Below the pieces are notes generated by a model, which was given only the letters and a program-made list of their open reading frames with translations, was not told the origin of the DNA and searched no databases. The position numbers were made by a program, and so were the translations under genes. 9,719 nucleotides of DNA from CAVBBU01 sp963593765 (GTDB lineage: Bacteria; Bacillota; Clostridia; Lachnospirales; Lachnospiraceae): assembly GCA_963593765.1 (NCBI GenBank), contig CAVBBU010000078.1, positions 1 through 9,719 on the forward strand, given 5' to 3'. Position 1 is the stretch's first letter; each line of letters starts with the position of its first letter. This document shows positions 1 to 7,606 of this stretch, piece by piece.

Positions 1-29
1 CATCCTATTTTCTTAGCGATGGAGAGATC

Positions 30-70
30 AAAAAAATGCTAAGCCACAGGTTTTAACCCTTAGCTTAGCA
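30..70 (-). terminator. Rho-independent terminator of the six-gene operon
   Basis: Read on the minus strand, an 8-bp perfect stem (TGCTAAGC at 63-70 pairing with GCTTAGCA at 37-44) encloses a loop that can fold further (GGTT/AACC), and is followed directly by seven T residues (30-36). It lies about 50 nt downstream of the stop codon of the last operon gene, so it probably ends the transcript that begins near 7572. The stem is symmetrical but has no comparable T-run on the plus strand, so it looks one-directional. Confidence 0.88.
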
Positions 71-120
71 CTATATTTTAAATTCAACTCTGAAAGTCAG
101 GTATCATGCGTGGACGTATC

Positions 121-1596
121 TTATAATGAGTCAATCTTGCGATTTTCAGTGATAATCTTACGAATTTCATCCTCATCATACTTTGCAACGCACTCTCCGC
201 CTTCTATAACCATCATATTATTAGCTATAAGCGGTGTATCTGACATATTTGCTGTAACTATAAGAACAGCTATGCCACGCCTTAGCATATCCCCCATCAG
301 GTTTGCAATATGCCTTCTGCAGTACATGTCCCCCTTTGCAAATGGCTGTATACAAACCACAACCCTTGGGTGAAAAAGCAGTATCCTATAATAAATCATA
401 GAATATATATCCTGAAGATCAAGACCACTCATAGTCGGCGAATTTATCGCATCCCCAATTAGCGGCTCATATTCCCTATATACGCTTTTATATACAGAGG
501 GGCTCATAATACTTTTTTTGATTTTTTTATCAAGCAAAAATGTCAGGTTCTTAATATAGCTTTCATCATAAAAAACTAGCTTTTCCGTCGCATCAAGCGG
601 AATTAATGCAATTCCCTTATCAAGATAATCCTGCAAATCCTCTGCCGTATACTCTATATGATTAAGCGTTATTCTTCCGCCTTTGCAATTTATCTTGCCT
701 GTAAGAAGCTCCGATATATCCTCATATATTCTGTTGTCCATATCAAGAAGCGTAAGGCACTCGCCCTGATGAATAACAAAGTCCAGCTTTTTTATATGCT
801 CCGTGCTTACCTTATGAAAATGCAATATGCCATCATCCTTTACCTCAAAGATAAGGCTGTCATCTCTTTTGTAGCTTCCTATATATGGATTTATATATTT
901 ATCCTGCTGCTCGCTTCCGTCAAAAATTTTTTTAATTCTTCCATCATCAAACAGTGCTGTCCTGTCTGCTATCCTAAAAACCTCCTGATGATGGTAGCCT
1001 ATATATAGTACGGCTATTCTTTCTGAAATAATCCTTTTTAAAATTCCTTGAAAGTAACCTAGCTCATGCTGACTTAGATAGTTTGATGGATTATCTATAA
1101 TAATAATTTTTGCTCCGTTAAGAAGTGCCTTAGTTAGCTCTATCTCACATCGCTCTAAGGTGCTTAACTCCGAAACCCTCTTTCTAATATCTATATCTAT
1201 AGAAAGCTCTCTAAAAAGTCCTTTTGCCTGCTCGGCTAATATGCTCTCATTTATAAAATATTTTTTGAAGCCGCTACGCATAACAAAAAGGTTGTCTGCT
1301 ATGCTAAGTGAGTCTATAAGATGGCTTTGACTTTCTATAACATATACCTTGTTTGGCTGTCTGCTTGACCTAGTGGCATCATTGACCACGCTGCCATCAA
1401 ACCATACCCTTCCCTGTGATATAGGCATGTTGCGGCTAATAACCTCTACCAGCCAGTTGCAGCCTCTCTCAGCTCTAGCTACAAGCCCAAGTATCTCATT
1501 AGTATATATATTAAGGCTAAGATTATTTAGATATACCTCTTTATCTCTTTTTAGAGTAATGTGATCTATCCTAAGCAGCTCTTTTTTCACTGACAT
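121..1596 (-). CDS. Double ABC-ATPase-fold protein with degenerate motifs (probable pseudo-ATPase), sugar-importer (RbsA/MglA) type
   Basis: 491 residues, matching the length and two-domain layout of the fused ATPases of ribose/galactose importers (RbsA, MglA). Domain 1 is about residues 5-235 and domain 2 about 250-475. Alignment by eye shows nearly all active residues replaced. In domain 1 the Walker A stretch reads ARAERGCNW at 40-48 (Lys replaced by Cys46), the Q-loop Gln is Ser89, the signature is LSTLERC at 144-150 (Gly replaced by Leu147), the Walker B end is IIDNPS (catalytic Glu replaced by Asn169), and the switch His is Tyr201. In domain 2 the Walker A stretch reads DMDNRIYE at 286-293, and the Walker B Asp/Glu are Ile416/Gln417. 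Only a partial signature, MSGLDLQ (389-395), survives. The frame is long, open and uninterrupted, so this is a maintained protein rather than a decayed gene. No permease or binding protein is nearby. It follows the histidine kinase by 3 nt. The GGAG lies directly against this ATG, so GTG at 1590 (spacing 6 nt) may be the true start. A regulatory role is inferred from context. Confidence 0.85.
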   Translation of the reverse strand: MSVKKELLRIDHITLKRDKEVYLNNLSLNIYTNEILGLVARAERGCNWLVEVISRNMPISQGRVWFDGSVVNDATRSSRQPNKVYVIESQSHLIDSLSIADNLFVMRSGFKKYFINESILAEQAKGLFRELSIDIDIRKRVSELSTLERCEIELTKALLNGAKIIIIDNPSNYLSQHELGYFQGILKRIISERIAVLYIGYHHQEVFRIADRTALFDDGRIKKIFDGSEQQDKYINPYIGSYKRDDSLIFEVKDDGILHFHKVSTEHIKKLDFVIHQGECLTLLDMDNRIYEDISELLTGKINCKGGRITLNHIEYTAEDLQDYLDKGIALIPLDATEKLVFYDESYIKNLTFLLDKKIKKSIMSPSVYKSVYREYEPLIGDAINSPTMSGLDLQDIYSMIYYRILLFHPRVVVCIQPFAKGDMYCRRHIANLMGDMLRRGIAVLIVTANMSDTPLIANNMMVIEGGECVAKYDEDEIRKIITENRKIDSL

Positions 1597-1599
1597 CTC

Positions 1600-2424
1600 C
1601 TATTTAAGTACAAGCGGAAGACTAATGTCTACATCTGTTCCCGAACCCAGATGACTGTAGACAACTATTCCATACTCATCACCAAACAAAAGCTTAATTC
1701 TATTATTAACATTAAGTATGGCTATGCCACCCTTTTTTTGCTTGTCCTCCGGCGACTCCTCTATCGCAAGCCCTCTTAGCTTTTGATTGATGTGCTCAAC
1801 CATATAATCTTCCATACCTACGCCATCATCTGCTATTCTAATTCCCAGCCTTTTGTCGCTGACTGAAATCTTTATAGTCAGATGTCCCTCGCCTATCTTT
1901 CTTTCAAGTCCGTGATATATGGAATTTTCTACTATAGGCTGGAGCGTAAGCTTTGGAAGGCAATACCTAAGTATATCAAGCTCAGTTATATCCTCGTCAT
2001 GGTCGTAAACTATATTAAGCTTAAGCCTGTCGCCAAATCTAAATCTTTGGATATAATAATAATTTTCTATATTCTCTAGCTCATCCTCTAGAGTAACCAA
2101 ATGCTCCATATGCGAGATCGTATATCTAAAAAATGTTGCCAGTGCCTCCGTCATCTCTGCTATGCTATCTAGCCCCGCAATAAGTGCCTCGCTTCGTATG
2201 CCCTCTAGCGTGTTATATAAAAAGTGTGGATTTATCTGATTTTGAAGTGCGAGATACTCTGCCTGCTTTTTAGAAAGACTAAGTATCTTTTCCCTATCAC
2301 CTGACAGCTGATTTTTAAGGAAAGCATTTTCCTTTTTTAGCCTTGTATTTTGCATAAGCAAATATATCGCTATAAAAAATATAGCTACTACTATACCTAT
2401 TATTAGTATGCCATTTGTGTTCAT
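1600..2424 (-). CDS. Short sensor histidine kinase, YesM/LytS type (His_kinase plus HATPase_c)
   Basis: 274 residues. One membrane span at about residues 5-24 is followed at once by a charged, probably coiled-coil linker (25-60) and then the transmitter. The phospho-acceptor motif NPHFLYN gives His67. The ATP-binding domain shows an N-box (ENSIYHG, Asn167), a G1 box (ADDGVGM, 198-204) and a later glycine box (GGIAILNVNNR, 232-242). Typical YesM proteins are about 550-600 residues, with an extracellular sensing domain and HAMP; both are missing here. The start is clean, so this is a naturally short kinase rather than a fragment. It probably autophosphorylates and passes phosphate to the upstream response regulator. 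Its ATG overlaps the regulator's stop in an ATGA, with no strong ribosome binding site, which points to translational coupling. How it senses is not visible; a partner protein, perhaps the adjacent pseudo-ATPase, is an inference. Confidence 0.93.
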   Translation of the reverse strand: MNTNGILIIGIVVAIFFIAIYLLMQNTRLKKENAFLKNQLSGDREKILSLSKKQAEYLALQNQINPHFLYNTLEGIRSEALIAGLDSIAEMTEALATFFRYTISHMEHLVTLEDELENIENYYYIQRFRFGDRLKLNIVYDHDEDITELDILRYCLPKLTLQPIVENSIYHGLERKIGEGHLTIKISVSDKRLGIRIADDGVGMEDYMVEHINQKLRGLAIEESPEDKQKKGGIAILNVNNRIKLLFGDEYGIVVYSHLGSGTDVDISLPLVLK

Positions 2425-4028
2425 GAATACAGCTTTCTATACTCGTTAGGCTTAAGCCCTGAGTATTTGGCAAATGTTTTCGTAAAATATCTTACATCGC
2501 TATAGCCGACCTTCTCGCATATAAGTGCAATCGGATCTCTAGTTTCCTTTAAAAGCTCCTTTGCCTTGTCCATGCGAACGCTTAAAAGGTAGTCCTGAAA
2601 GTTTTCACCCATTTCCTTTTTAAATATAGTACTTAGATAGGTAGGTGAAAGCTCTGAAACCTTGCTTACATCGTCTAGTGTAATCGGTCTTTGATAGTTT
2701 TCCTGTATATATTTTTTTGCAAGCCTTATAGGGCGGCCAAGCTCCTGCTTTTTTGTATTTGCCGCTTCCTCGTAGGAGCTTGTAATTTTTCTAATCAGAT
2801 AATCAAAAAGCTCCTTTGCACTAGATGAATTATCCGCACCAAGATTAAACTCCTCTATAAAATTTTCATCTATAGCTATCTTTTGATTTCGCATAAAGAA
2901 AAGATATAGATTACAAATCTCCTTTGTTGTCTGAAGCAGCTCATGTCCCGTTATATTTTCTGATGCCAAAAGCACATCTCTTAATTCGCACAAAACCTCT
3001 CTTACAGCCACCTCATCAAGGCTTTCCATAGCCTTAATCATTCTTTGATTAAACTGTGCAAGCTCATCGCTGTTTGCCCAGTTTGTACTGCTCTTTGCAT
3101 CACCCTCATATATCTTATCTGTTCCCTCGATAAGTCTTTCCTCTTGAAGGTAGCGTGCATTTTTTAATGAATCAAGGCAGCCTGCGAGGCTTTCTACCGT
3201 ATAACCAAGCGCTATAGTAATTCTTATATCACTAAGTATAGCTGCCTGAACCAAAAGCTCATCAAGAAGCTGCCTGAACTGCTTTCTAAGACTGCTCTTT
3301 TTTTCCTTATCAAAATTAACCAGCATATATATAAAGCTGTCTTCGACATATGTTTCATAATCATATGCTATATCCGAAAAAAGATTATTTATAATTCCAA
3401 TAGTTTTATCTATGCTAAAATCTCTATTTGTTTTTTCATCAAGAGCTCTGCCATCTATTTTAATAATAGACATCATATATGCTCCATCCCTCATGTGCAT
3501 ATGATATACATGGTTTAGCTCGTCTATATCCTTATCTAAAATATTTCTCTTATCTCTAAGAAGTATATTAGATACAAAAACTGCTCTAAGTCTTTCCTCG
3601 TCGCTCTTTCTTGCAAGCTGGCTTTGCTCCTCGATAGATAGCATATCCTTTTTTGCTTTGTACTTTTGATTTAGCTTTTTTAATGTCTCCGTCAGCTCGT
3701 CCTTTTTTATAGGCTTAAGAAGATAATCACTGACACCATATTTGATAGCCGACTGTGCATACTCAAAATGCCTATATCCGCTTATGATAATAAAGTCTAT
3801 ATTCGGATTAAGCTCCTTGCCTCTTTGTATCAGCTCAAGTCCATCGCAGCCGGGCATCCTTATATCTGTAATAGCTATATCCGGAGCTTTATTTTCTAGC
3901 ATCTCTAATGCTTCAAGTCCATTATGTGCTACTGCAACCACCTGCATATCAAGTGCATCCCAGTCTATTAGCTTTTCTATCAGCTGACATATCTTTTCTT
4001 CATCATCAGCAATCATTACCTTAAGCAT
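2421..4028 (-). CDS. Response regulator with AraC-type DNA-binding domain (YesN-like)
   Basis: 535 residues. The N-terminal receiver domain (about 1-120) has the acidic pair Asp8/Asp9, phospho-acceptor Asp55 in TDIRMPG, Ser83 and Lys105 in LLKP. A long middle region (about 125-425) has no motif I can name, as in other YesN proteins. The C-terminus (about 430-535) is an AraC/XylS pair of helix-turn-helix units, with the second recognisable from EKVGYSDVRYFTKTF and ending KPNEYRK. In the family such regulators bind DNA as phosphorylated dimers and usually control carbohydrate uptake or breakdown genes. The start ATG has an AGAGG about 7-8 nt upstream. It lies 37 nt downstream of the ROK kinase gene and its stop overlaps the kinase start. 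The target is unknown; its own operon is an obvious candidate. Confidence 0.94.
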   Translation of the reverse strand: MLKVMIADDEEKICQLIEKLIDWDALDMQVVAVAHNGLEALEMLENKAPDIAITDIRMPGCDGLELIQRGKELNPNIDFIIISGYRHFEYAQSAIKYGVSDYLLKPIKKDELTETLKKLNQKYKAKKDMLSIEEQSQLARKSDEERLRAVFVSNILLRDKRNILDKDIDELNHVYHMHMRDGAYMMSIIKIDGRALDEKTNRDFSIDKTIGIINNLFSDIAYDYETYVEDSFIYMLVNFDKEKKSSLRKQFRQLLDELLVQAAILSDIRITIALGYTVESLAGCLDSLKNARYLQEERLIEGTDKIYEGDAKSSTNWANSDELAQFNQRMIKAMESLDEVAVREVLCELRDVLLASENITGHELLQTTKEICNLYLFFMRNQKIAIDENFIEEFNLGADNSSSAKELFDYLIRKITSSYEEAANTKKQELGRPIRLAKKYIQENYQRPITLDDVSKVSELSPTYLSTIFKKEMGENFQDYLLSVRMDKAKELLKETRDPIALICEKVGYSDVRYFTKTFAKYSGLKPNEYRKLYS

Positions 4029-4065
4029 ATAATTACCTCTTAGAAATTATATCGGTTTTTATCGC

Positions 4066-4968
4066 CTATCTCTTTTCCGATAGGTTATAAAGTGCTGCAC
4101 ATATAGCTCCATAATCACCTATTCTCTCACCTAGCTTAGCAGGAAGAAGCTTTACCTGCCTAGCAGATGCACTAAGACATTCTCTTTTTATAACATCTAA
4201 AGCTGCATCCTTATACAAGTCCTGCGCCCTAGTATATATACTTCCTGCAACTATAGCCTCTGGATTAAGCATATCTATAATTATAGAAAGTCCCCTTCCA
4301 AAATACTCCGCTGAGGTCTTAATTATCTCTAGTGAATTTTTATCTCCACTTCTTGCAGCCTCTATAACCTCCTTAGCACTTCTTCCGCCTGCCATCTGCT
4401 TTATTCCGCCACCAGATGCATATCCCTCGAAGCTTCCTGCCTTGTTATATCCTACAGGCCCATCCTCGCTAAGCCTTATATGCCCTACCTCTCCTGCCAT
4501 TCCGCTAGCTCCGCGATATAATCTGTTATCTAGTATAAGACCTGCACCCATGCCTGTTCCAAAGGTAAGAAAGATCATACTGCCTGTTCCTACTCCTGCA
4601 CCGTACTTCCATTCGGACAGTGCACACGCATCGGCATCATTTTCCATATAGGCCTTTATATTTGTTTTCTTTTCTACATATTCTATTATAGGAACATTAT
4701 CCCAACCCGGAAGATTAGGCGGTGAAAGAATTAGCCTTCTGTCTGTGCTTTGAGGACCGCCGCATGAAATACCGATAGCCTCTGGATTTATGCCTCGTGC
4801 CTTGCAAAGGTCACTGCTCCAGATTAAAAGCTCGTCAATAATCTGCTCCCAGTTAGCAGTTGTAGGTATTTCCTTTCTGTCAAGAAATTCTATTTTGTCA
4901 GCTTCTATTTGTGCAACAACTGCTGCACATTTTGTTCCGCCTATATCAAGTCCTATGATGTGCTTCAT
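4066..4968 (-). CDS. ROK-family sugar kinase (glucokinase-like), lacking the zinc cysteines
   Basis: 300 residues, the normal length for a single-domain ROK kinase. It phosphorylates a hexose or amino-hexose with ATP in the cytoplasm; the exact sugar cannot be read from the sequence. The ATP phosphate-loop is DIGGTKC (8-14), the catalytic base is Asp111 in ENDADAC, and the adenosine-side glycines are in FGTGMGAG (136-143). The substrate/zinc His is His163 in GEVGHIRL. The usual ROK signature CxCGxxGCxE is replaced by VGYNKAGSFE (172-181), so all three zinc cysteines are gone while Gly178 and Glu181 remain. The ROK repressor helix-turn-helix is absent, so this is an enzyme and not a NagC/XylR-type regulator. 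A GAGG lies 7 nt before the ATG. The product could feed ManA next door. Confidence 0.92.
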   Translation of the reverse strand: MKHIIGLDIGGTKCAAVVAQIEADKIEFLDRKEIPTTANWEQIIDELLIWSSDLCKARGINPEAIGISCGGPQSTDRRLILSPPNLPGWDNVPIIEYVEKKTNIKAYMENDADACALSEWKYGAGVGTGSMIFLTFGTGMGAGLILDNRLYRGASGMAGEVGHIRLSEDGPVGYNKAGSFEGYASGGGIKQMAGGRSAKEVIEAARSGDKNSLEIIKTSAEYFGRGLSIIIDMLNPEAIVAGSIYTRAQDLYKDAALDVIKRECLSASARQVKLLPAKLGERIGDYGAICAALYNLSEKR

Positions 4969-5066
4969 GTTAATTCCTCTGTAGCTGGTTTTTGATTTTT
5001 CTGCATGAAATAATTTTGTCTATGCCTTAATCTTATCTTTCTTACTTTATCTTATTATTATTGAGC

Positions 5067-6017
5067 TTATTTTACCGCTGGATAAGAAACCATAAGCTCT
5101 ACATTACCCTTTACTACCGCTTCCTTATATCCCGCTGTAAGTATAAAGTGCATACCCTTTTTGATAGGCATACCGTCTATACTTCCCTCGCCGGAGATAA
5201 CACTTACATTAGTAAAATATTCTCCTGCAGGAATTTTGCACTCGCCATTAATCTCATATCTATCAAGCGAATAATTTTTTGTATCTACGTAGTGAGTTTT
5301 TGTTGCTCCATCTAGCTTTTCTTCCTTTATATCTCCCTCGGTTGATTTGCTGTCAAAGGGAACCTTAATACAGTCTATACTTTGCTTAACATGGAGCTGT
5401 CTTGGCTTACCATTTTGAAGTCTGCCATAGTCGTATACTCTATAGGTTATATCTGAATTTTGCTGAGTTTCAAGTATAAGCGTTCCGCCCTTTATAGCAT
5501 GCAAACAGCCGGCATTTATCTGGAAGAAGTCTCCCTTTTTGATAGGAATAACTCTTAGGAAATGTTCCCAGTCGCCATCATTAATCATTCTCTCTAGCTC
5601 GTCCTTTGTCCTTGCATTATGACCTATAACTATAGTTGAATTTGGTTCGCAGTCAAGAACATACCAGCATTCGCTTTTACCTAGCGCTCCGTTTTCATGT
5701 TCCCCTGCATAGGCATCATCGGGATGCACCTGAACAGAAAGATTATCTCTTGCGTCTAATATCTTAACCAAAAGCGGAAATCTATCGCCCTGCATATTTC
5801 CAAAAAGCTCTCTGTTTGTATCCCAAAGCTGCGACAGAGTTTTGCCGTCATACTTTCCGCCTACTACCATGCAGTCGGCACTTTTGTGTGCAGATATAGC
5901 CCAGCACTCACCTGTAGTATCTGACGGTATATCATAGCCAAATTCGGTTTTTAGCTTTGTTCCGCCCCAAATATATTCTCTTAGCTCTGGCTTTAATACA
6001 AGAATTTCTCCGCTCAT
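5067..6017 (-). CDS. manA: Mannose-6-phosphate isomerase, class I
   Basis: 316 residues, the length of the compact Firmicute class I enzyme (the Bacillus ManA type). It interconverts mannose 6-phosphate and fructose 6-phosphate, linking glycolysis to GDP-mannose and so to glycan synthesis. Zinc ligands visible by alignment are Gln96 and His98 in VQVHPDD, Glu116 in KSECWY and His173 in GCLHAI. The catalytic Arg is probably Arg193 in TYRVYDYGR. The N-terminal YIWGGTKL and the C-terminal cupin strands are intact. An AGGAG sits 7 nt before the ATG. Only 17 nt separate it from the sugar transferase stop, so the two are co-transcribed. A 98-nt gap with no terminator-like hairpin follows before the ROK kinase. 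Confidence 0.95.
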   Translation of the reverse strand: MSGEILVLKPELREYIWGGTKLKTEFGYDIPSDTTGECWAISAHKSADCMVVGGKYDGKTLSQLWDTNRELFGNMQGDRFPLLVKILDARDNLSVQVHPDDAYAGEHENGALGKSECWYVLDCEPNSTIVIGHNARTKDELERMINDGDWEHFLRVIPIKKGDFFQINAGCLHAIKGGTLILETQQNSDITYRVYDYGRLQNGKPRQLHVKQSIDCIKVPFDSKSTEGDIKEEKLDGATKTHYVDTKNYSLDRYEINGECKIPAGEYFTNVSVISGEGSIDGMPIKKGMHFILTAGYKEAVVKGNVELMVSYPAVK

Positions 6018-6034
6018 AGTAAATCTCCTCTCAG

Positions 6035-7540
6035 CTATTTGTGTCCCTTTTTATTTTTTTCTAATTCTTCCTCGAGCTTAATGCTCTTTCCATATACCTC
6101 TTCCTTTAGCTTCTTTTTTCTTATCTCCTGCCTTAGCTGTAAAAGCTCTTGCTCATGCTCTAGCTCCGCTGCAGTGCTTGCTATGCTTGCATTTGATTTT
6201 CCATCATCTACTCCCTCTGTTGACTCCTTCATAAAAAGTATCTTAGGTGTCATCAGTATAAGCTTTAAATCAAGAAGCAGGCTATAATTTCTTATATAGG
6301 TCATATCAAGCTTTAGCTTATCATATGGCGTTGTATTGTACTTTCCATATACCTGTGCATAGCCAGTAAGACCTGCCTTCATCTTAAGTCTAAAATCAAA
6401 TTCCGGAATTTCCTTTTCGTACTCGGCTGCTATCTCCGGTCTTTCCGGTCTTGGACCAACCAGGCTCATATCTCCCTTTAGTATATTAAATACCTGTGGC
6501 AGCTCGTCCATCCTCGTAGCTCTAAGTATTCTTCCAACCTTAGTTATTCTCGTATCGCTGCCGCCTGATGAAAGCCTTGCAACTCCGTCCTTTTCCGCAT
6601 CGCATATCATGGTTCTAAATTTTAGTATATCGAATTTGCGGCCATTAATCGTAAGTCTTTTTTGCTTATAAAAAACAGGTCCGCCATCTGTCGCCTTAAT
6701 TGCGATAGCAAATATTATAAATAATGGCGAGCCTACAACTAGCATAATGGTAGCAAAAACTATATCCATTATTCTCTTAAAGAAAAGCTGGTCTATCTGC
6801 GGCCCAGCATTGCGTGATAAGAGAAGCTGCGTATCAAAAATATTAAGCTCTGTTGATGTACGCAGAAGTATGTCGCTTAGCTTTGGTACCAGATATGTTC
6901 TTATAGATAGCTGAAAGCACTGCTTGAGTATCAGATTTCTTTCATGTGACGGTATGTCGCCTATGATAACTCCCTCGTACTTAACTACCTCGCTGATTAT
7001 TTTGTCTACGCCTGCTTCTATATTTATAGCACCGGCGATTATATATTTATCTTCTCTTGTATTTAATTTTTCTAATATATGAAAGACTGGTCTCTCGCCA
7101 TATACAACCAAAAGCTGGCGTGGCGGAAACATGAGCGAATACAGCCATTGAAATAAGAATACCCAAGCGAGTATAACGACTATATCTACTGCGGTTAGTA
7201 TAATGAGTGCTGTAGGATGGTTAAATCTTCTGTCTATAAGTGCCAGCTGGATATATGCGATAAAATTAGTTAATAATATAGATAGTATATGTGAATAGAT
7301 AATATTGCCCCTGCGAAGCAGCCCAATCTTAAGGCCGCCGTAGGTATAAAGTAGTCCTGCCAGTATAGCTCCATAAAGTACAACAACAAGCCAGTTACCA
7401 CGTCTCCAAAATGGATTTTGAATAACTGGATTGTAATAATTTATCCATACAAAATAATAAAGTGCGATCTCTATAGCAAGTATAACTATAGCAGCACCGA
7501 ATTTTAGAATACGCTTGTAGCGTTCATTGTCATGCTTCAT
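6035..7540 (-). CDS. Polyprenyl-phosphate sugar-phosphate transferase (exopolysaccharide initiating, WbaP/WcaJ type)
   Basis: 501 residues from the ATG at 7540. It transfers a sugar 1-phosphate from a nucleotide sugar to undecaprenyl phosphate at the inner membrane face, the first step of capsule, exopolysaccharide or glycoprotein glycan assembly. Four predicted spans lie at about 14-33, 47-66, 83-102 and 110-131. A cytosolic nucleotide-fold-like domain (about 140-230) follows, then a re-entrant hydrophobic helix (about 255-285) and the catalytic domain (PF02397). Conserved pieces are KFRTM (307-311), the Asp-Glu pair at 345-346 in MDELPQ, SLVGPRPERPE and KAGLTGYAQV. The tail after about 435 is unusual: a Ser/Ala-rich linker, then a highly charged, probably coiled-coil end (455-501). 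An upstream in-frame GTG at 7588 would add 16 residues, but it overlaps the candidate -10 box; the ATG has GGGGAG a few bases upstream. The sugar is unknown. Confidence 0.93.
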   Translation of the reverse strand: MKHDNERYKRILKFGAAIVILAIEIALYYFVWINYYNPVIQNPFWRRGNWLVVVLYGAILAGLLYTYGGLKIGLLRRGNIIYSHILSILLTNFIAYIQLALIDRRFNHPTALIILTAVDIVVILAWVFLFQWLYSLMFPPRQLLVVYGERPVFHILEKLNTREDKYIIAGAINIEAGVDKIISEVVKYEGVIIGDIPSHERNLILKQCFQLSIRTYLVPKLSDILLRTSTELNIFDTQLLLSRNAGPQIDQLFFKRIMDIVFATIMLVVGSPLFIIFAIAIKATDGGPVFYKQKRLTINGRKFDILKFRTMICDAEKDGVARLSSGGSDTRITKVGRILRATRMDELPQVFNILKGDMSLVGPRPERPEIAAEYEKEIPEFDFRLKMKAGLTGYAQVYGKYNTTPYDKLKLDMTYIRNYSLLLDLKLILMTPKILFMKESTEGVDDGKSNASIASTAAELEHEQELLQLRQEIRKKKLKEEVYGKSIKLEEELEKNKKGHK

Positions 7541-7545
7541 AATAC

Positions 7546-7578
7546 TCTCCCCATATGCAAGTATCGCATATATGGAGA
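7546..7578 (-). repeat. 13-7-13 inverted repeat over the sugar transferase ribosome binding site
   Basis: On the minus strand, TCTCCATATATGC (7578-7566) and GCATATGGGGAGA (7558-7546) are separated by 7 nt. They pair at 12 of 13 positions, including one G-T wobble and one A-G mismatch. The second arm contains the GGGGAG ribosome binding site of the gene starting at 7540. It could be an RNA hairpin that hides the ribosome binding site, or a DNA operator at the start of transcription. Confidence 0.65.
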
Positions 7579-7587
7579 ATTTTAACA
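7579..7587 (-). promoter_or_regulatory. Candidate extended -10 promoter for the six-gene operon
   Basis: Minus strand TGT followed by TAAAAT (7584-7579) fits an extended -10 element (TGn plus a 5/6 match to TATAAT). No convincing -35 is seen 16-18 nt upstream (7601-7608). Transcription would start near 7572, leaving a leader of about 30 nt before the ATG at 7540. This is the only good candidate promoter between the RhuM remnant and the operon. Confidence 0.42.
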
Positions 7588-7606
7588 CATAAAGGGAAAT
7601 AAGTAA

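Noticed and set aside
110..1564. Several plus-strand open frames of 70-116 codons
   Set aside because: They lie opposite the pseudo-ATPase gene, have low-complexity or hydrophobic translations, no ribosome binding sites and no recognisable domains.
1882..5315. Plus-strand open frames over the kinase, regulator, ROK and manA genes
   Set aside because: They are antisense shadows of well-supported genes with clear family motifs on the minus strand.
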